DNA from: Bacteroidota bacterium
Lineage (GTDB): Bacteria > Bacteroidota > Bacteroidia > Flavobacteriales_D > Crocinitomicaceae
DNA: 64,000 bases
NCBI GenBank assembly: GCA_016192075.1
Contig: JACPUU010000007.1
Coordinates: 269,959 to 333,958, forward strand
Direction: 5' to 3'
Shown: one piece after another, positions 62,470 to 64,000 of the stretch
How the letters are laid out: every line of letters starts with the position of its first letter
Position numbering within the stretch: the stretch's first letter is position 1
Position numbers and translations under genes: made by a program
The notes under the pieces: generated by a model
Databases searched by the model: none
Told to the model about the DNA's origin: nothing
Seen by the model: only the letters and a program-made list of their open reading frames with translations

Positions 62470-62793
62470 CTAATGATCACAACAGTTTAATTCAAACTCC
62501 TTCTCTAATCTGCAATTATAAAACTTGACTGGGTCGCTCTTTTTGAGAGTATCACCTACTAAAATGTCCAAGTCTTCACCTAGACCACAAAAGCAATGAT
62601 CAAATTTATATTCAGTTCCCTTACTATCTACAACTAAAATATCGAGCCAACAATCGGCTTTGTCAATACTACTGACAACTGCCTTATCAAAACTCATAGC
62701 TGTAATAGTTTCTTTCCTTTCTTCACATGGATTTGTGCAGGAAAAAAAACTGCTAGTAAGTAACCCCACTAGAACGTAATGTACTTGCTTCAT
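62470..62793 (-). CDS. lipoprotein, probable immunity of the Rhs fragment
   Basis: 107 residues with signal and lipobox (F-F-S-C, Cys about 19) and a cysteine-rich mature part (N-P-C-E, D-H-C-F-C-G, Y-N-C, N-C-C-D-H) that might bind metal. It overlaps the Rhs C-terminus by 41 bases. The order toxin then small lipoprotein suggests an immunity protein located where a periplasm-acting toxin could be neutralised. Confidence 0.65.
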   Translation of the reverse strand: MKQVHYVLVGLLTSSFFSCTNPCEERKETITAMSFDKAVVSSIDKADCWLDILVVDSKGTEYKFDHCFCGLGEDLDILVGDTLKKSDPVKFYNCRLEKEFELNCCDH

Positions 62794-63772
62794 TTTGTGC
62801 TTCTTTTAGTTCTCCAATTGCTCCATTTAAAGCTCCTTGCATAACATTTAATTCCATCGCCCTCTTATCCGTCACGATCTCTACTCCATTAAACATTTCT
62901 GTCTTTAAAGGATTTTTTGCAATATCTGCTTGCAGGGCAGCGATATCGTTTGTAAGTGTTTGAATAGATTGCATCATTGCTGGAATTCTTACTTTTTCAA
63001 GGCCAAGAAGAGCCATTTTATAGCCCTTAGCCACATCTGTAATTGTGTTGTCATACAAAATTCCATCAAACAACTGAACATTATTTGGATCCTTAAAAAA
63101 GTCATGTATCAGATCTTCATTTGCATAAGCAATTTTCTCCTCTATCAAATCACGATAGGCGGTACCACCAGCCCAGTCTTTAACATAATCTACATACCAA
63201 GTCGCTGTACTCTCAGAGTCTTCAATCCTTTGCCTATGAGTATTTTCATGACCAACTAAAGCAGTCCATTTTTTAACATCTTTATTTGTAGCCCAAGTTG
63301 GAGAAAAAAGAACAACTCTTCCTAATGTTATCGCCCCCGGCTTTTGTGCTTCCCATGCCACATTACCCTTACCATTAAGCCATAAAGTCTGACTTATTGT
63401 ATTCTGATCAATGTCTAATGCTCCAGCAATAAACCCGGTAATGGGCAAGGTGACTGTTCCTTGAGCATCTAGTACTTCACCAGGTTCTAAGCCCTCCAAT
63501 TCCCGTGCGTTAATTACTATATTCCCACTAAAACTATAAGGGCTGTAATATGGATATTTATAGTCCAGAGGATCCACAGCAAAGAATCTGCCAATGCGCG
63601 GATCATGCATCCGATACGTATAGTTCAGAGAGTTTCCATCCCCTTTAATTTCATCGTCCTCAAGCTGTCCTTGGAATCCAAACGCGTAGTCAGCCCCGCC
63701 GTTCCTACCAGGCAGCATCAGAAGCCAAAGCAACCTTTGAAATTTATTTTCTGCTTTGGCTGTTGGGGCCAA
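62753..63772 (-). CDS. Rhs C-terminal fragment with putative zinc peptidase toxin domain
   Basis: The frame covers 339 residues, but the first 20 come from the two-hairpin repeat, so the gene has lost its 5' part. The Rhs hallmark is Y-R-M-H-D-P-R-I-G-R-F-F-A-V-D-P-L (about 53-69) followed by Y-Y-S-P-Y-S-F. Beyond that the variable toxin region contains G-H-E-N-T-H (175-179), a HExxH zinc-peptidase motif, and helices to the end. No Rhs repeats remain upstream, so it is probably unexpressed unless reactivated by recombination. Confidence 0.75.
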   Translation of the reverse strand: MAPTAKAENKFQRLLWLLMLPGRNGGADYAFGFQGQLEDDEIKGDGNSLNYTYRMHDPRIGRFFAVDPLDYKYPYYSPYSFSGNIVINARELEGLEPGEVLDAQGTVTLPITGFIAGALDIDQNTISQTLWLNGKGNVAWEAQKPGAITLGRVVLFSPTWATNKDVKKWTALVGHENTHRQRIEDSESTATWYVDYVKDWAGGTAYRDLIEEKIAYANEDLIHDFFKDPNNVQLFDGILYDNTITDVAKGYKMALLGLEKVRIPAMMQSIQTLTNDIAALQADIAKNPLKTEMFNGVEIVTDKRAMELNVMQGALNGAIGELKEAQNEASTLRSSGVTY

Positions 63773-63808
63773 TATTCATTGGCCCTTAACCTAAAAAGTG
63801 AGAAGAAT
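63722..63808. repeat. two-hairpin dispersed repeat, copy 2
   Basis: AGCCAAAGCA, 19 bases, TGCTTTGGCT (63723-63761) followed by GGGCCAAT-ATTC-ATTGGCCC (63766-63785), matching copy 1 at 52719-52800. It marks the truncation point of the Rhs fragment. Confidence 0.7.
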
Positions 63809-63881
63809 TTTTCCATGAAAAAAGTCCAAAGAAGTTAAAAACATCAGTAAAATCAACCAATTTGGAGTAAAAACCAAAGAA

Positions 63882-63950
63882 CTTTTAACGAAGTTAAAAG
63901 TAATATTTTATTCGCACTTCTCCAAATTTTGTAAGAACTTTTTATCTCCT
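63882..63950 (+). repeat. IS end-like sequence at the window border
   Basis: CTTTTAAC-GAA-GTTAAAAG and the following CCAAATTTTG/AACTTTTT block match the region upstream of the transposase gene at 60792-60850. A second copy of a related IS may begin here and continue past the window. Confidence 0.45.
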
Positions 63951-64000
63951 TTTCTTTCCTGAGGCGGTTGATTGCGATTCATCAATTATCAAGCGATCAA

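Overview
The window comes from a Bacteroidota genome. The evidence is a 617-residue secreted protein with a C-terminal type IX (Por) sorting domain, Bacteroidota-type promoters (TTG, about 20 nt, then TAnnTTTG), A-rich leaders with few Shine-Dalgarno sites, and tandem short Crp/Fnr regulators. No RNA genes or CRISPR arrays were found. Family names come from reading motifs and gene order, without database searches.

Left flank (1-9.8 kb). The 3' end of a Rieske protein and an outer-membrane porin-like gene are followed by a sulfur operon: ArsR-rhodanese fusion, sulfide:quinone-oxidoreductase-like flavoprotein, rhodanese-like lipoprotein and DsrE-like protein. A PadR-controlled envelope operon follows (PadR, HAAS-type membrane protein, secreted adhesin-like protein, secreted hydrolase). 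A hibernation factor and two methyltransferases complete this part.

Core (9.8-42.6 kb). A minus-strand gene cluster encodes an extracellular contractile injection system (eCIS, Afp/PVC/AlgoCIS type). In transcription order it has a LuxR-type regulator, tail terminator (Pvc16/DUF4255), a 280-residue cluster protein, one sheath, two inner-tube proteins, DUF5908, LysM adaptor, VgrG-like spike, PAAR tip, gp25, an Afp11-like baseplate protein carrying a remarkable cationic helix, Afp12-like baseplate, tape measure, two helical proteins, an unknown protein, AAA+ ATPase, a protein resembling a degenerate Y1/RAYT transposase fold, and a GH25 lysozyme. Then come a propeller-like protein and three putative cargo proteins. 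Two cargoes share an almost identical DUF4157 (HEAWH) leader. The third keeps only the N-terminal motif and the linker. Their C-terminal domains are unrelated, so cargo seems to be diversified by domain swapping.

Divergent operon (43.2-46.9 kb). Next to the eCIS regulator, on the plus strand, lie a 204-residue beta-rich protein whose layout recalls a gasdermin pore-forming domain, a clan CD cysteine peptidase (C25/gingipain-like, His-Cys dyad), an 83-residue protein and a membrane protein. A possible pore-former plus protease operon beside an eCIS is the most interesting hypothesis here.

Right flank (46.9-64 kb). This part is AT-richer and accessory. An islet (T9SS-sorted protein, lipoprotein hydrolase, membrane proteins, two Crp/Fnr paralogues) carries two FNR-geometry palindromes and lies between remnants of the 3' end of a DUF2235 phospholipase-like gene. 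Then come a PIN toxin-antitoxin pair, the intact DUF2235 gene with a membrane partner, and 8 kb of toxin debris: an IS1 fragment, truncated Rhs/toxin C-termini, immunity-like lipoproteins, dispersed palindromic repeats and an IS with a DDE transposase.
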